Shown: piece by piece, positions 25,397 to 33,771 of the stretch
How positions within the stretch are numbered: the first letter of the stretch is position 1
Layout: every line of letters begins with the position of its first letter
From: Nitrospira tepida
Lineage (GTDB): Bacteria > Nitrospirota > Nitrospiria > Nitrospirales > Nitrospiraceae
Length of the DNA stretch: 64,000 nt
Direction of reading: 5' to 3'
Assembly: GCF_947241125.1 (NCBI RefSeq)
Contig: NZ_OX365700.1
Span: 372,001 to 436,000, forward strand
Program-made: the position numbers and the translations under genes
Notes under the pieces: model-generated
What the model was told of the DNA's origin: nothing
Databases searched by the model: none
The model's input: the letters and a program-made list of their open reading frames with translations, nothing else

Positions 25397-26494
25397 ATGA
25401 CGCTGAAGGAGAAAGTCGGCCAGCTCTTCATGCTTGGATTTATGGGGACCTCCCTGTCCAAGGATTGGGCGCGGGTGATGGCCGAATACCATCCGGGCGG
25501 GGTCATCTTCTTTTCCCGCAATCTGGAGTCGCGCGATCAGATCGTGCACCTGACGAATGAGCTACAGAAGCGCGCGACGGAGCCGCTGCTGATCGCGATC
25601 GATCAGGAGGGCGGACGGGTCTCGCGACTCCCCAAGGGTTTCACGATTTTCCCTCCGGCGGAGACGGTGGGACACTGTCACTCGACCGACACCGCCTATG
25701 CGGCGGCGTCCGCGACCGCCAGAGAGTTGCGGGCGGTCGGGATCAACATGAACATGGCCCCCGTGCTGGATGTAAACAGCAACCCGCAGAACCCCATCAT
25801 CGGCGACCGGGCCTTTGGCGCCACGCCCGCGGAGGTCTGTGAATACGGCCTGGCCACCATGGCGGGCCTGCAAGACAACCGCGTCGTGGCCTGCGGCAAG
25901 CATTTTCCCGGCCACGGCGACACGACCAAGGATTCCCATAAGGAATTGCCGGTCGTCACCGCCTCGCTCGACCGCCTTCGGGACGTCGAACTCCGCCCGT
26001 TCCGGCACGCGATCGAAAACGGCCTGGCGAGCCTGATGACGGCCCATGTGCTCTACCAGTCGCTGGATGCCGAATATCCTGCTACCCTCTCCACCCTCAT
26101 CCTCCGCTCCCTGTTGCGGGAGGATCTCGACTTTGACGGCCTCCTGGTGACCGACGATCTGGAGATGCACGCCATTCTGGACCACTACGGCGTCGAAGAG
26201 GCCGCCGTCCGGGCCTTTATCGCCGGGGCCGATATCCTGCTGATCTGCAAGGATCAGGAGCGGGAAATCCTGGCGATGGAAGCCGTGCTCGCCGCCATCA
26301 AGGACGGAACGATCAGCGAAGCGCGCCTGGAGGCCTCGCTGCGCCGCATCGCACGGGTCAAACAACGGTTCATCCATCCCTACGAGCCTGCCCGAATCTC
26401 CGAAGCCAAGACGATTGTCGGCTGCCAGGCGCATCGCGCTGTGTTAGACTCCGTGCTCGATTCACGCGCCAAGCGTGCGAGCCTCCAGGTTTGA
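25397..26494 (+). CDS. nagZ: Beta-N-acetylhexosaminidase (peptidoglycan recycling)
   Basis: A 365-residue glycoside hydrolase family 3 enzyme. The NagZ fingerprints are IAIDQEGGRVSRLP, the catalytic loop KHFPGHGDTTKDSH with its His/Asp dyad, and the nucleophile Asp in LLVTDDLEM. It removes GlcNAc from muropeptides in the cytoplasm. The start is ATG 25397; an in-frame TTG at 25382 is also possible. It lies close behind pepA and just ahead of a small unknown gene, so the three may share a transcript. Confidence 0.93.
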   Translation: MTLKEKVGQLFMLGFMGTSLSKDWARVMAEYHPGGVIFFSRNLESRDQIVHLTNELQKRATEPLLIAIDQEGGRVSRLPKGFTIFPPAETVGHCHSTDTAYAAASATARELRAVGINMNMAPVLDVNSNPQNPIIGDRAFGATPAEVCEYGLATMAGLQDNRVVACGKHFPGHGDTTKDSHKELPVVTASLDRLRDVELRPFRHAIENGLASLMTAHVLYQSLDAEYPATLSTLILRSLLREDLDFDGLLVTDDLEMHAILDHYGVEEAAVRAFIAGADILLICKDQEREILAMEAVLAAIKDGTISEARLEASLRRIARVKQRFIHPYEPARISEAKTIVGCQAHRAVLDSVLDSRAKRASLQV

Positions 26495-26505
26495 GGCACG
26501 GAGCC

Positions 26506-26892
26506 ATGGCATTGAAAAAAGGCGATATCCTCGACGAGCGCAAACGCTTCCCCGACAGTTGCGGCCTGGTTGTGAAGATCATGGGCGGCGGGGAGGGGTT
26601 CGCCAAGGTCGTCTGTTGCGGCCATGAGTTGACCGAAGATGATCTGGTGACGGAGATCGCCGAAAGCCGGGGCCGAAAAAAAGGCCAGCTTCCGCCGGGT
26701 GCCATGCTCGAAGAGAACCGGCAATTCCCCGGCTCTTGCGGACTTCGCGTGTTGGTCATCGACGGTGGCGCAGGGTTGAGCGGCATTCACTGTTGCGGCC
26801 ATGTGATGACGGTCGATGCCGTCAACGACCTCCGTTTCGGTCAGATGCGAAGCACGCCGCCGGAGCCGAATTCGCCGGCCGGCCATGCCTGA
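26506..26892 (+). CDS. Small protein with two desulforedoxin-like repeats
   Basis: A 128-residue protein built of two tandem copies of one module. Copy 1 (about 10-44) has FPDSCGLVVKIMGGGEG and VVCCGHELT. Copy 2 (about 67-104) has FPGSCGLRVLVIDGGAG and IHCCGHVMT. Each copy has one Cys (C19, C78), a glycine-rich turn and a CC pair (C37/C38, C96/C97). This resembles the desulforedoxin or desulfoferrodoxin N-terminal metal knuckle (CxxCG...CCG), but the first Cys of the four is missing and a His follows the last Gly. It could bind Fe or Zn with three Cys plus His, or pair across copies. The function is unknown. A GGAG lies before the ATG. Confidence 0.75.
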   Translation: MALKKGDILDERKRFPDSCGLVVKIMGGGEGFAKVVCCGHELTEDDLVTEIAESRGRKKGQLPPGAMLEENRQFPGSCGLRVLVIDGGAGLSGIHCCGHVMTVDAVNDLRFGQMRSTPPEPNSPAGHA

Positions 26893-26931
26893 CCCCGGAC
26901 CGTAACCGCCTGTTGACCAACGAGGGACGGC

Positions 26932-27408
26932 ATGGGTGAGTGCTCTCCACGACTTCGACGCATTTTGGATTGGATGGAATCCCTCGACCGGTGGGGCTAC
27001 GTCACGGCCGGTCTGAGCCTGCTCCTGCTCGGCATGCTCGTGTTCGTGCATGCCTGGTACATCTTTCTCGCGAAAAGCTCCCAGATCGGTCTGTTGCCGG
27101 CCGGCCTGAAACTGTTGAACGATCTGCTCCTGGTGATTATTCTGCTGGAGCTGTTTCGGACCGTCGTCCGGTTCCTGCAAACCGAGGTCCTGTCTCTTGA
27201 GCCCTACCTGGCCGTGGGGGTCATTGCCTGCACGAGGCGGGTGCTCACGGCCAGCGCCGAACTGTCCCATCAACCCTCGATCACCTCGGAGCAGTTCTAT
27301 CAGTACCTCATGGACGTCGGGCTGAACGTCGCCGTTATCATGGTGCTGGTGGTAGGGGTCTTTCTCGTGCGGCAACGTCCCGAGCGGCCGGCCCCGGCTC
27401 CATCGTAG
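26932..27408 (+). CDS. PsiE-like membrane protein
   Basis: A 158-residue inner-membrane protein with four helices: around 22-44, 60-80, 92-105 and 127-148. The order of helices and the segment DLLLVIILLELFRTVVRFL resemble the phosphate-starvation-inducible PsiE family. Function in that family is not established. It lies 40 bp downstream of the desulforedoxin-like gene on the same strand. I see no Pho box. Confidence 0.65.
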   Translation: MGECSPRLRRILDWMESLDRWGYVTAGLSLLLLGMLVFVHAWYIFLAKSSQIGLLPAGLKLLNDLLLVIILLELFRTVVRFLQTEVLSLEPYLAVGVIACTRRVLTASAELSHQPSITSEQFYQYLMDVGLNVAVIMVLVVGVFLVRQRPERPAPAPS

Positions 27409-27575
27409 TAGCGTTGTCGTCCGGACAGATTTACGAATCGACCCTTCTCAAGATGCTCGGACATCCATCGCTGTTCTGCACTCCTTCACCATGCGGGTAT
27501 CCTCTTCAACAGCCCACGCTTGCCCATCTCCCCCTTCCTGTGGCATCATCCGCCTTCTGTCTCGACAGGACGGCT

Positions 27576-28082
27576 ATGGCGGAGCCCTTGGAATACGTGG
27601 GATCGATTCATATTATTCTGGGACCCTACCGAGGGAATCCCGTGGCGCTGTATCTTCGGCGCAACGAAGGCAAAGTCGTCATCTCGCCCAAGGTCTATCC
27701 GTTCAACAGTATCGCCGGCGAAGCGGAGACCCCCAACAAGGCTGCAGCCGATTTTGAAGAGAAGTGGAAGGCTAAGGCGCTGGTGGCTCCGGACATGTAC
27801 GATGGGCCCAATTGGGAAGGGGGCATTAAACCGGAACGCCCAGCCCCGCCCAAGCCGGCAACGGCCCCGAAACCAGCTCCGGCAGCGGCTGGGGAAGGGG
27901 CGGCGAAACCGGCGGCCCCGGCCAAGGCTGCTCCAGCAGGTGCTCCCGCTCAGGCCGCTCCCGCGCAAGCCGCCACCGTCGAACCGAAAAGCGACGGAAC
28001 CGCAGCACAGGAAGCCTCTCCGCCATCCCCGATTCAGCCGGAGCGTGCGGCCGTCCAGTCTACCCCCTCCTCGAAAAACTAA
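27576..28082 (+). CDS. Hypothetical protein with Ala/Pro-rich tail
   Basis: A 168-residue protein. The first 85 residues look folded (GSIHIILGPYRGNPVALYLR and VVISPKVYPFNS) and are followed by about 80 residues of Ala, Pro, Lys and Gln low complexity. I recognise no family. I chose ATG 27576 because sequence upstream in frame shows no coding character. Its last 4 bp overlap the convergent permease gene. Confidence 0.65.
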   Translation: MAEPLEYVGSIHIILGPYRGNPVALYLRRNEGKVVISPKVYPFNSIAGEAETPNKAAADFEEKWKAKALVAPDMYDGPNWEGGIKPERPAPPKPATAPKPAPAAAGEGAAKPAAPAKAAPAGAPAQAAPAQAATVEPKSDGTAAQEASPPSPIQPERAAVQSTPSSKN

Positions 28083-29533
28083 CTCTGTTCGACTGATTCT
28101 GGTAAAGGGGCTGAAGCCGCAGCAGGCTGATTCTGGTTGTTGAGCCGGCTGTGCTTGGCTCCATAGCCGACATAGACCCCGATTCCGATTGCCGTCCACA
28201 CGACGAATCGGACCCAAGTGATGGCGGGCAAGAAGGCCATGAGGCCGAGACAGGCCAAGGTCCCCAGGATGGGGATGATCGGCATGAAGGGAATGCGGAA
28301 GGGGCGAGGATGGTCCGGGCGGAGCTTTCTGAGCACGATGACGCCGATGCAGACCAGCACGAAGGCGAACAGTGTGCCGATGTTGGTCATGTCCGCCGCC
28401 TCGCCGATCGGGATGAAGGCTGAGAGGATGGAGACGCAGACTCCTGTGAGAATGGTCGCATGGTGCGGCGTGCCGTAACTCGGGTGCACCGTCGAGAGCC
28501 AGGGACCGAGCAGCCGGTCCCGTGACATCGCGAAGAAGACGCGGATCTGTCCCAGCATCATCACCACCAACACGCTCGTAATCCCCGCCACCGCTCCCAC
28601 CGCCACCAACGCCGCGCCCCAGGTGAACCCCGCCACCCGCAAGGCTTCCGCGACCGGCGCATGGACGTCGATCTGCGAGCTGGGCAGCAATCCCGTCAGC
28701 ACCGCTGCCACGCTGACGTACAGCACCGTGCAGATCCCGAGGGAGGCCAGGATGCCGATCGGCAGATCGCGCTGCGGATTGCGGGCCTCCTCCGCGGTGG
28801 TCGAGACGGCGTCAAACCCGATGTAGGCGAAAAAGACAAGCGCCGCCGCCGCCCCGATCCCTTGAATCCCTCCCGGGGCAAAGGGTGTCCAGTTGGCTGT
28901 ATCGACCGACGTGATTCCGGTGGCAATGAAGAACAGGATCACGCCGAGTTTCACGAGCACGATGGCACAGGTCGTGCGCGCGCTTTTCTTGATTCCTAGG
29001 ACGAGAATCCAGGTCACCAACAGCACGATGACGGCGGCCGGCAGGTTGGCGAGGCCGCCGTCGGCCGGAGCGCGGGTGGCCCATTGAGGCAGGGCGATCC
29101 CCATCAGGGTCAGCAGGTTGGTGAAGTAACCAGACCAGCCGATGGCGACCGCAACGCAGGCGACGCCATATTCGAGAATCAGGTTCCATCCGGCCAGCCA
29201 GGCCATGAATTCGCCGAGTGTGGCATAGGAATAGGTGTAGGCGCTGCCGGCCACCGGAATCATGGCGGCGAATTCCGCGTAACAGAGCGCGGCCAGCGCG
29301 CAGGTGATGCCGGACAGGACAAAGGAGAGGACGATGCCCGGGCCTGACCCAGGCCGGTTGGCGTCGCCCACGATCGCCGTGCCGATCAGCACGAAAATGC
29401 CGGTCCCGATGATGGCGCCGATTCCGAGCCCAGTGAGGTCGAAGGCCGTCAAGGTGCGCTTCAGCCGGTATTGGGGATGGTCCGCGTCCGCCAGGATCTG
29501 CTCGATGGATTTGGTTTTGAAGAATGGATTCAC
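28079..29533 (-). CDS. APC-family amino acid permease
   Basis: A 484-residue transporter with 12 or more hydrophobic helices. The first helix carries the APC substrate-binding turn GIGAIIGTGIFVLIG, and AAMIPVAGSAYTYSYATLGE is typical of the cationic amino acid transporter branch (YfnA- or CAT-like). It probably imports or exchanges amino acids across the inner membrane. The substrate cannot be read from the sequence. It is a single-gene unit on this strand. Confidence 0.88.
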   Translation of the reverse strand: MNPFFKTKSIEQILADADHPQYRLKRTLTAFDLTGLGIGAIIGTGIFVLIGTAIVGDANRPGSGPGIVLSFVLSGITCALAALCYAEFAAMIPVAGSAYTYSYATLGEFMAWLAGWNLILEYGVACVAVAIGWSGYFTNLLTLMGIALPQWATRAPADGGLANLPAAVIVLLVTWILVLGIKKSARTTCAIVLVKLGVILFFIATGITSVDTANWTPFAPGGIQGIGAAAALVFFAYIGFDAVSTTAEEARNPQRDLPIGILASLGICTVLYVSVAAVLTGLLPSSQIDVHAPVAEALRVAGFTWGAALVAVGAVAGITSVLVVMMLGQIRVFFAMSRDRLLGPWLSTVHPSYGTPHHATILTGVCVSILSAFIPIGEAADMTNIGTLFAFVLVCIGVIVLRKLRPDHPRPFRIPFMPIIPILGTLACLGLMAFLPAITWVRFVVWTAIGIGVYVGYGAKHSRLNNQNQPAAASAPLPESVEQS

Positions 29534-29638
29534 GGTGGACCGGTGTCAGGACGTGGTTACGACCGCCGTCCGGGCTTGGGAGCGGTCTTCTGGTCAAGTA
29601 TAGCAGTCTCGTGCGGTGAGAAGGCTCCGATCGTGCGG

Positions 29639-30376
29639 TCAGCCGCGTGCTCTGGCCGCCGCCAAGAAGGCGCGGAACAAACGCTGGTGATATTCGAACC
29701 GGTCGTACAGAAACTCCGGGTGCCACTGAATCCCGAGGAAGAAGGGGTGTCGCGGCGACTCGATCGCTTCAATCACGCCGTCCGGCGCCGTTGCGCTGGC
29801 GGTGAGTCCTGGCGCGACGCGCTTGACGGATTGATGGTGCGAGCTGTTGACCCGAATCTCCCGCTGTCGCAGGATGCGATGCAATAGGCTTCCGCCGGCG
29901 ATCGAGACGGTATGGGACAATTCCGTCGCCGGAGGAGCCTGGCGATGGTCCAGCGGCGAATGGAGTTGGGCGGGGATATCCTGCACCAGGCTTCCACCGA
30001 GCGCGACGTTCATGGCCTGCATCCCCCCGCAAATGCCCAAGGTCGGTAATCTGGTCCGGCGGGCCAGCCGGGCGAGGGTCGATTCGAAGGATGAACGGCG
30101 CTCGCTCATCACGGTGAATGGGTAACGCTGTCGCTCGCCGTAGAGACGGGGAGAGAGATCAGGGCCGCTACCGGTCAACAACAGTCCGTCGAGGTCCGAG
30201 AGCAGGCGCTTCCGGTCGGTCTCGGCGGCGGCCAGCGGGAGGATCACCGGGAGCCCTCCCAACTCTTCAATCGCGCGAACGTATCGGGCCCGTAGGAAAT
30301 AGGTGGGCTCCTTGCCTCCCATATCCTCCCGGTTCCCGGGGTTGAAATCAGGTGTAACGCCGATGACCGGCTTCAT
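29639..30376 (-). CDS. Class I glutamine-amidotransferase-like hydrolase (PuuD-type)
   Basis: A 245-residue enzyme of the peptidase C26 / gamma-glutamyl-GABA hydrolase family. The nucleophile Cys lies in GICGGMQAMNVALGG, and the partner His-Glu pair is in GIQWHPEFLYD. The motif NSSHHQSVK is also family-specific. Such enzymes cleave gamma-glutamyl amides, for instance in putrescine degradation. No other putrescine gene is near, so the true substrate is uncertain. It is followed by the divergent-to-convergent permease unit on the same strand, with about 105 bp between. Confidence 0.85.
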   Translation of the reverse strand: MKPVIGVTPDFNPGNREDMGGKEPTYFLRARYVRAIEELGGLPVILPLAAAETDRKRLLSDLDGLLLTGSGPDLSPRLYGERQRYPFTVMSERRSSFESTLARLARRTRLPTLGICGGMQAMNVALGGSLVQDIPAQLHSPLDHRQAPPATELSHTVSIAGGSLLHRILRQREIRVNSSHHQSVKRVAPGLTASATAPDGVIEAIESPRHPFFLGIQWHPEFLYDRFEYHQRLFRAFLAAARARG

Positions 30377-30394
30377 CCAGGTTGATGGAGTTCG

Positions 30395-30823
30395 TCAGCG
30401 GGTCGGAGCCGCTTCGGCTTCCTCTTCCTCCTGGGGAACGCCGAGGAAGCGCACGGGCTTGTCTCCCCGCAAATGGTCGGGCGTGATCACATAGGTGCCG
30501 CGGAGGCTGGTATCCCAGACCTTCTTGGCCACCTTGTCGTCGCCTCCGCTCAACCCGTAGGCGAACCCGCCCACGATGCCGCCGAGGATCGCATAGACGA
30601 CCTTGGTCGGCATGTACAGGAGGTTGACGAAGAAGGAGGCGACGCCCATGCCGGCTTGCGAGCCGGTCGATTCCGCTCCGCCTTCCTCTTTCGACTGAGC
30701 CGAGGCAAGTGGAACGAAGACAAGATGAGAAACGGCGAGAATCATCAGGACGAGAGCGATGGATTGAAACACCGAGCCACGAGACCCAACGGCTCCACAC
30801 CAGCCGAACGGCAACACCTTCAC
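30395..30823 (-). CDS. Hypothetical exported protein with glycine-rich helix
   Basis: A 142-residue protein. The N terminus has a long signal peptide or anchor (FQSIALVLMILAVSHLVFVPLASAQ, with ASAQ as likely cleavage site). A second hydrophobic stretch near residues 78-98 contains glycine spacing (VVYAILGGIVGGFAYGL), as in glycine-zipper proteins. The C terminus is acidic. I recognise no family. It ends 18 bp before the PuuD-like gene on the same strand and may share its transcript. Confidence 0.6.
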   Translation of the reverse strand: MKVLPFGWCGAVGSRGSVFQSIALVLMILAVSHLVFVPLASAQSKEEGGAESTGSQAGMGVASFFVNLLYMPTKVVYAILGGIVGGFAYGLSGGDDKVAKKVWDTSLRGTYVITPDHLRGDKPVRFLGVPQEEEEAEAAPTR

Positions 30824-30971
30824 GACGTTCCCTCCTGGTTGCGAGTGATCAAGCTCGTCGCCGCATTTCGCAAGGCGAACACGCAGTCAAGGCCACATAT
30901 AGCAAATCTGCCCTCGAAAGCAAACATTTAAATCCCGGTTGGACGACCGGAACGATGAGCCTTGGCAGAGA

Positions 30972-31421
30972 CTACCGAGCGGCGAGATCCAATTCGGCGA
31001 GGACCTGCTGTTTGATCGATTCGCTCAGTTCGGAAAAGACCTCGGGAAGGTGGTCGTCGAGCGGGCCGATGCCCAGCGTCGTATTCTCCTGAGGGAGCCC
31101 GTCGTCGAGTGCCGCGTTCAGCTTGCACGTGCAGGCGTGGATCACCAGCAAGTCCTCGGCCCGATGCCGGTACTCGCGGCGCGCGTCATCGTCCATCGGA
31201 GCCAGAATTCTCTCCAGCCACGAGTCGAAGCGCAGTCGATCTTTAAGGGCGGCCGCGAGACCGGCGGGCATTTCGACCAACACCTGGATGCCGGCCTTCC
31301 AACTCCGTTTCTTCACGTTGAAGACGCAATGAAGCCGCGCGGTATCTCCCGAAGCGATCTCGGGACCGTAAAACAGAGTCACGCGGTATTGGGGAGCCGT
31401 CGGAGGCGTCAGCAAGGACAT
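30972..31421 (-). CDS. Hypothetical protein
   Basis: About 149 residues, soluble, with mixed alpha/beta character; the N-terminal part FNVKKRSWKAGIQVLVEMP looks like beta strands. I recognise no family. A TAGAAT -10 hexamer (31435-31430) ends 8 nt before the ATG at 31421, so I prefer this start, probably leaderless, over the in-frame one at 31442, which overlaps the -10 region. It is divergent from the M24 peptidase gene. Confidence 0.6.
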   Translation of the reverse strand: MSLLTPPTAPQYRVTLFYGPEIASGDTARLHCVFNVKKRSWKAGIQVLVEMPAGLAAALKDRLRFDSWLERILAPMDDDARREYRHRAEDLLVIHACTCKLNAALDDGLPQENTTLGIGPLDDHLPEVFSELSESIKQQVLAELDLAAR

Positions 31422-31485
31422 GACGCCGTATTCTACCATCACGGATCACGCACCGGTCATGCTTTCTCCGGCCTGAGCGTCCTCT

Positions 31486-31514
31486 TTGACGGCGTCCGAT
31501 CACGAGGCTAAGAT
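31486..31514 (+). promoter_or_regulatory. Promoter of the M24 peptidase gene (leaderless arrangement)
   Basis: TTGACG (31486-31491) and TAAGAT (31509-31514) are separated by 17 bp. The ATG at 31521 is 6 nt after the -10, exactly where the transcript should start. Confidence 0.7.
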
Positions 31515-31520
31515 GCCGGC

Positions 31521-32756
31521 ATGGCCAGGCAGGACAGACAGCAACGGATAGACGACATTCAGGCGGCCCTCCGGCGTGCTTCGAGATTGGCTGGATCGGC
31601 AGGCGTGGAGGGTGTGGACGGCTGGTTGTTCTATGATTTCCGGCACTCCGACCCGATTGCCTATCGGATTCTGCTCCTGGATCCCACCCAACACGTCACG
31701 AGGCGATGGTACTACTGGGTGCCGGCGCACGGACGACCGGTGAAATTGAGCCATCGCATCGAGCCGCATGTCCTCGATGCGTTGCCGGGCGAGACGCTGA
31801 CCTACGTGTCGTGGCAGGAGCAACAGGATCGGTTGCGCATCATGCTTCCGCATGGGGCTCGGGTCGCCATGCAGTACTCGCCGATGAACGCCATTCCCTA
31901 TGTCTCCCGGGTCGATGCCGGCACCGTCGAGCTGATCCGCAGCTTCGGAGTCGAACCGGTGACGTCGGCCGATTTGGTCCAGCAGTTCGAGGCGGTCTGG
32001 ACGACGGAGCAGTTGGCCTCGCATCGCGCGGCGGCGGAGGTGCTGCGGCGCGTGGTCGATGAAACGTTCCGGGAGGTGGCCGAGGCAATCACCGCCGGAC
32101 GCTCGCTGACCGAGTACCGTTTGCAGCAGTTCATGCTGGGACGGTTTCAGGCGCATGGCGTGGCGACGTCCAGTCCTCCGATTGTGGCGGTCAATGCCCA
32201 TAGCGCCGATCCTCACTACGGACCGGCCGCCGAATCCTCCGCGCCGATCTCGCGGGGCGACCTGCTCCTGATCGATCTGTGGGCCAAGCAGCCGGCAGCC
32301 GGCGCCGTCTATGCCGACATCACGTGGACCGGCTTTGTCGGGCCGTCGGTGCCGGCGCGCCAGCAGGAGGTCTTTCAGATCGTCCGGCGCGCTCGTGATG
32401 CGGCGTTTGAGTTTGTTCGCAAACGCATTCAATCAGGCGATTGTCCCTGCGGATGGGAGGTGGACGAGGTCTGTCGCCTGGTGATCGAGAAGGCCGGCTA
32501 TGGCGAGCGGTTTGTCCATCGCACCGGCCATTCGATCGGTGAAGAGGTTCATGGCAACGGGGCGAACATCGATAACCTGGAGACGCGGGATCTTCGGCGG
32601 CTCCTGCCCCACACCTGTTTTTCGATTGAACCCGGCATTTATCTCCCAGGCGACTTTGGCATCCGAAGCGAGCTGGATGTCTATCTCGACGACCGGGACG
32701 CCCTGGTGTTCGGTCTTCCACTCCAGACTGAGCTCATCCCGATTTTAGGCCTCTAA
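31521..32756 (+). CDS. M24-family metallopeptidase (Xaa-Pro aminopeptidase-like)
   Basis: A 411-residue protein with an N-terminal creatinase-like domain (about 1-165) and a C-terminal pita-bread domain. The five metal ligands are visible: Asp in LLLIDLWAK, Asp in YADITWTG, His in RTGHSIGEEVHG, Glu in FSIEPGIYL and Glu in IRSELDVYL. It should cleave N-terminal residues before proline or a similar substrate in the cytoplasm. It has no signal peptide. The mRNA is predicted to be leaderless, and no ribosome site precedes the ATG. Confidence 0.9.
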   Translation: MARQDRQQRIDDIQAALRRASRLAGSAGVEGVDGWLFYDFRHSDPIAYRILLLDPTQHVTRRWYYWVPAHGRPVKLSHRIEPHVLDALPGETLTYVSWQEQQDRLRIMLPHGARVAMQYSPMNAIPYVSRVDAGTVELIRSFGVEPVTSADLVQQFEAVWTTEQLASHRAAAEVLRRVVDETFREVAEAITAGRSLTEYRLQQFMLGRFQAHGVATSSPPIVAVNAHSADPHYGPAAESSAPISRGDLLLIDLWAKQPAAGAVYADITWTGFVGPSVPARQQEVFQIVRRARDAAFEFVRKRIQSGDCPCGWEVDEVCRLVIEKAGYGERFVHRTGHSIGEEVHGNGANIDNLETRDLRRLLPHTCFSIEPGIYLPGDFGIRSELDVYLDDRDALVFGLPLQTELIPILGL

Positions 32757-32804
32757 CAGGGTCGGCTTGAGGGCGGTGGGGCGGTCGGACCGGGCGCTCT
32801 TGCC

Positions 32805-32834
32805 TTGACACTCTTGACAGGCCCCGGATAGAGT
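32805..32834 (+). promoter_or_regulatory. Predicted promoter of the TatA-like gene
   Basis: TTGACA (32805-32810) and TAGAGT (32829-32834) are separated by 18 bp. A second TTGACA lies 9 bp further on. The ATG follows about 80 nt later, with AGGTGA as ribosome site. Confidence 0.6.
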
Positions 32835-32915
32835 GGACTGAGTCTTCGCAGGCCACGGCGAGGTCCGGTTTGCCGTTCGGACCTTCACGATGACATCATC
32901 TTTATAGGTGACCCG

Positions 32916-33749
32916 ATGTTCGGTACGATGGGGTTTTCCGAGCTCATCATCATCCTCGTCATCATCCTGATCATCTTCGGGGCCGGCCGGTTGCCGCAAA
33001 TTGGAGAGGGCATCGGGAAAGCCTTAAAGGGGTTCAAGAAAGAAGTTCAGGAGCCGTTGCCGCAGGCCGAGCCGGCTGCGCAGACGGTCGAGGCACCTTC
33101 GATGGAAGCTACGGCGGCTAATGCCACATCGGGTTCGACCCCGACGACGCCTCCGCCGCAGCCGACCGCTCCCTATACGCCGGGTCCTGAGCTGACCCCG
33201 GGAACAACAGCGGCCATGATGGCGGCCGCGGCGCCGCAGGCCTACCAGGCGCCACCGAAGCCGGCCACCCTGACCATTTCCCAACCCATTCATCAGCCCG
33301 TTGCGCCACCGCCCCCCTTGCATCAGCCGCCGACGATGGAGGAACGGCTCGCGCAACCGGCGCCGGCGATGCGGGCTTCCTATCCGCCGATTCCGCCCAC
33401 TGCTCAGGCGAAGCCGGCGGCCAAGCGTCCCTCGGCGATCGTCAACAAAGAAGCGGTGGCTCGGGTGCAAGCCCAGCAGGCTGCCATGCGCGCCAAATCA
33501 GCAGCCGGCTCCGGATCTTCCCAGGGAGGCGGACTGAGCCCGCAGGACATGCAGGATTTTGGACAGGGGTTGGGCGAAGCGTTTCGCCTGGTCCGGGAGA
33601 CGACGGCCGAAATACGGGGAGCCATCGAGCCGCAGGTCAGGGTGTTTCAAACAGAGGTCGATGCCGCTCAGAAAGAAATCCAGGACTCGGTCGAGGTGGC
33701 CAAACAGATGCCCTCGATCCACGAGGAAACCCCGCCGAAACCAGCCTGA
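32916..33749 (+). CDS. TatA/TatB-like protein with a very long C-terminal region
   Basis: A 277-residue protein. Residues 1-45 are a classic TatA/TatB start: a short N terminus, one transmembrane helix ([18 protein letters not shown]) and an amphipathic helix ([16 protein letters not shown]). TatA proteins are normally 60-90 residues and TatB up to about 170. Here about 150 residues of Pro/Ala/Gln-rich linker follow, then a helical segment (about 210-270, [18 protein letters not shown] onward) with coiled-coil character. It is part of twin-arginine protein export or a specialised relative. No tatC lies in the window. Confidence 0.82.
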   Translation: MFGTMGFSELIIILVIILIIFGAGRLPQIGEGIGKALKGFKKEVQEPLPQAEPAAQTVEAPSMEATAANATSGSTPTTPPPQPTAPYTPGPELTPGTTAAMMAAAAPQAYQAPPKPATLTISQPIHQPVAPPPPLHQPPTMEERLAQPAPAMRASYPPIPPTAQAKPAAKRPSAIVNKEAVARVQAQQAAMRAKSAAGSGSSQGGGLSPQDMQDFGQGLGEAFRLVRETTAEIRGAIEPQVRVFQTEVDAAQKEIQDSVEVAKQMPSIHEETPPKPA

Positions 33750-33771
33750 CCACCGCCTGCCCGTCAATCCT

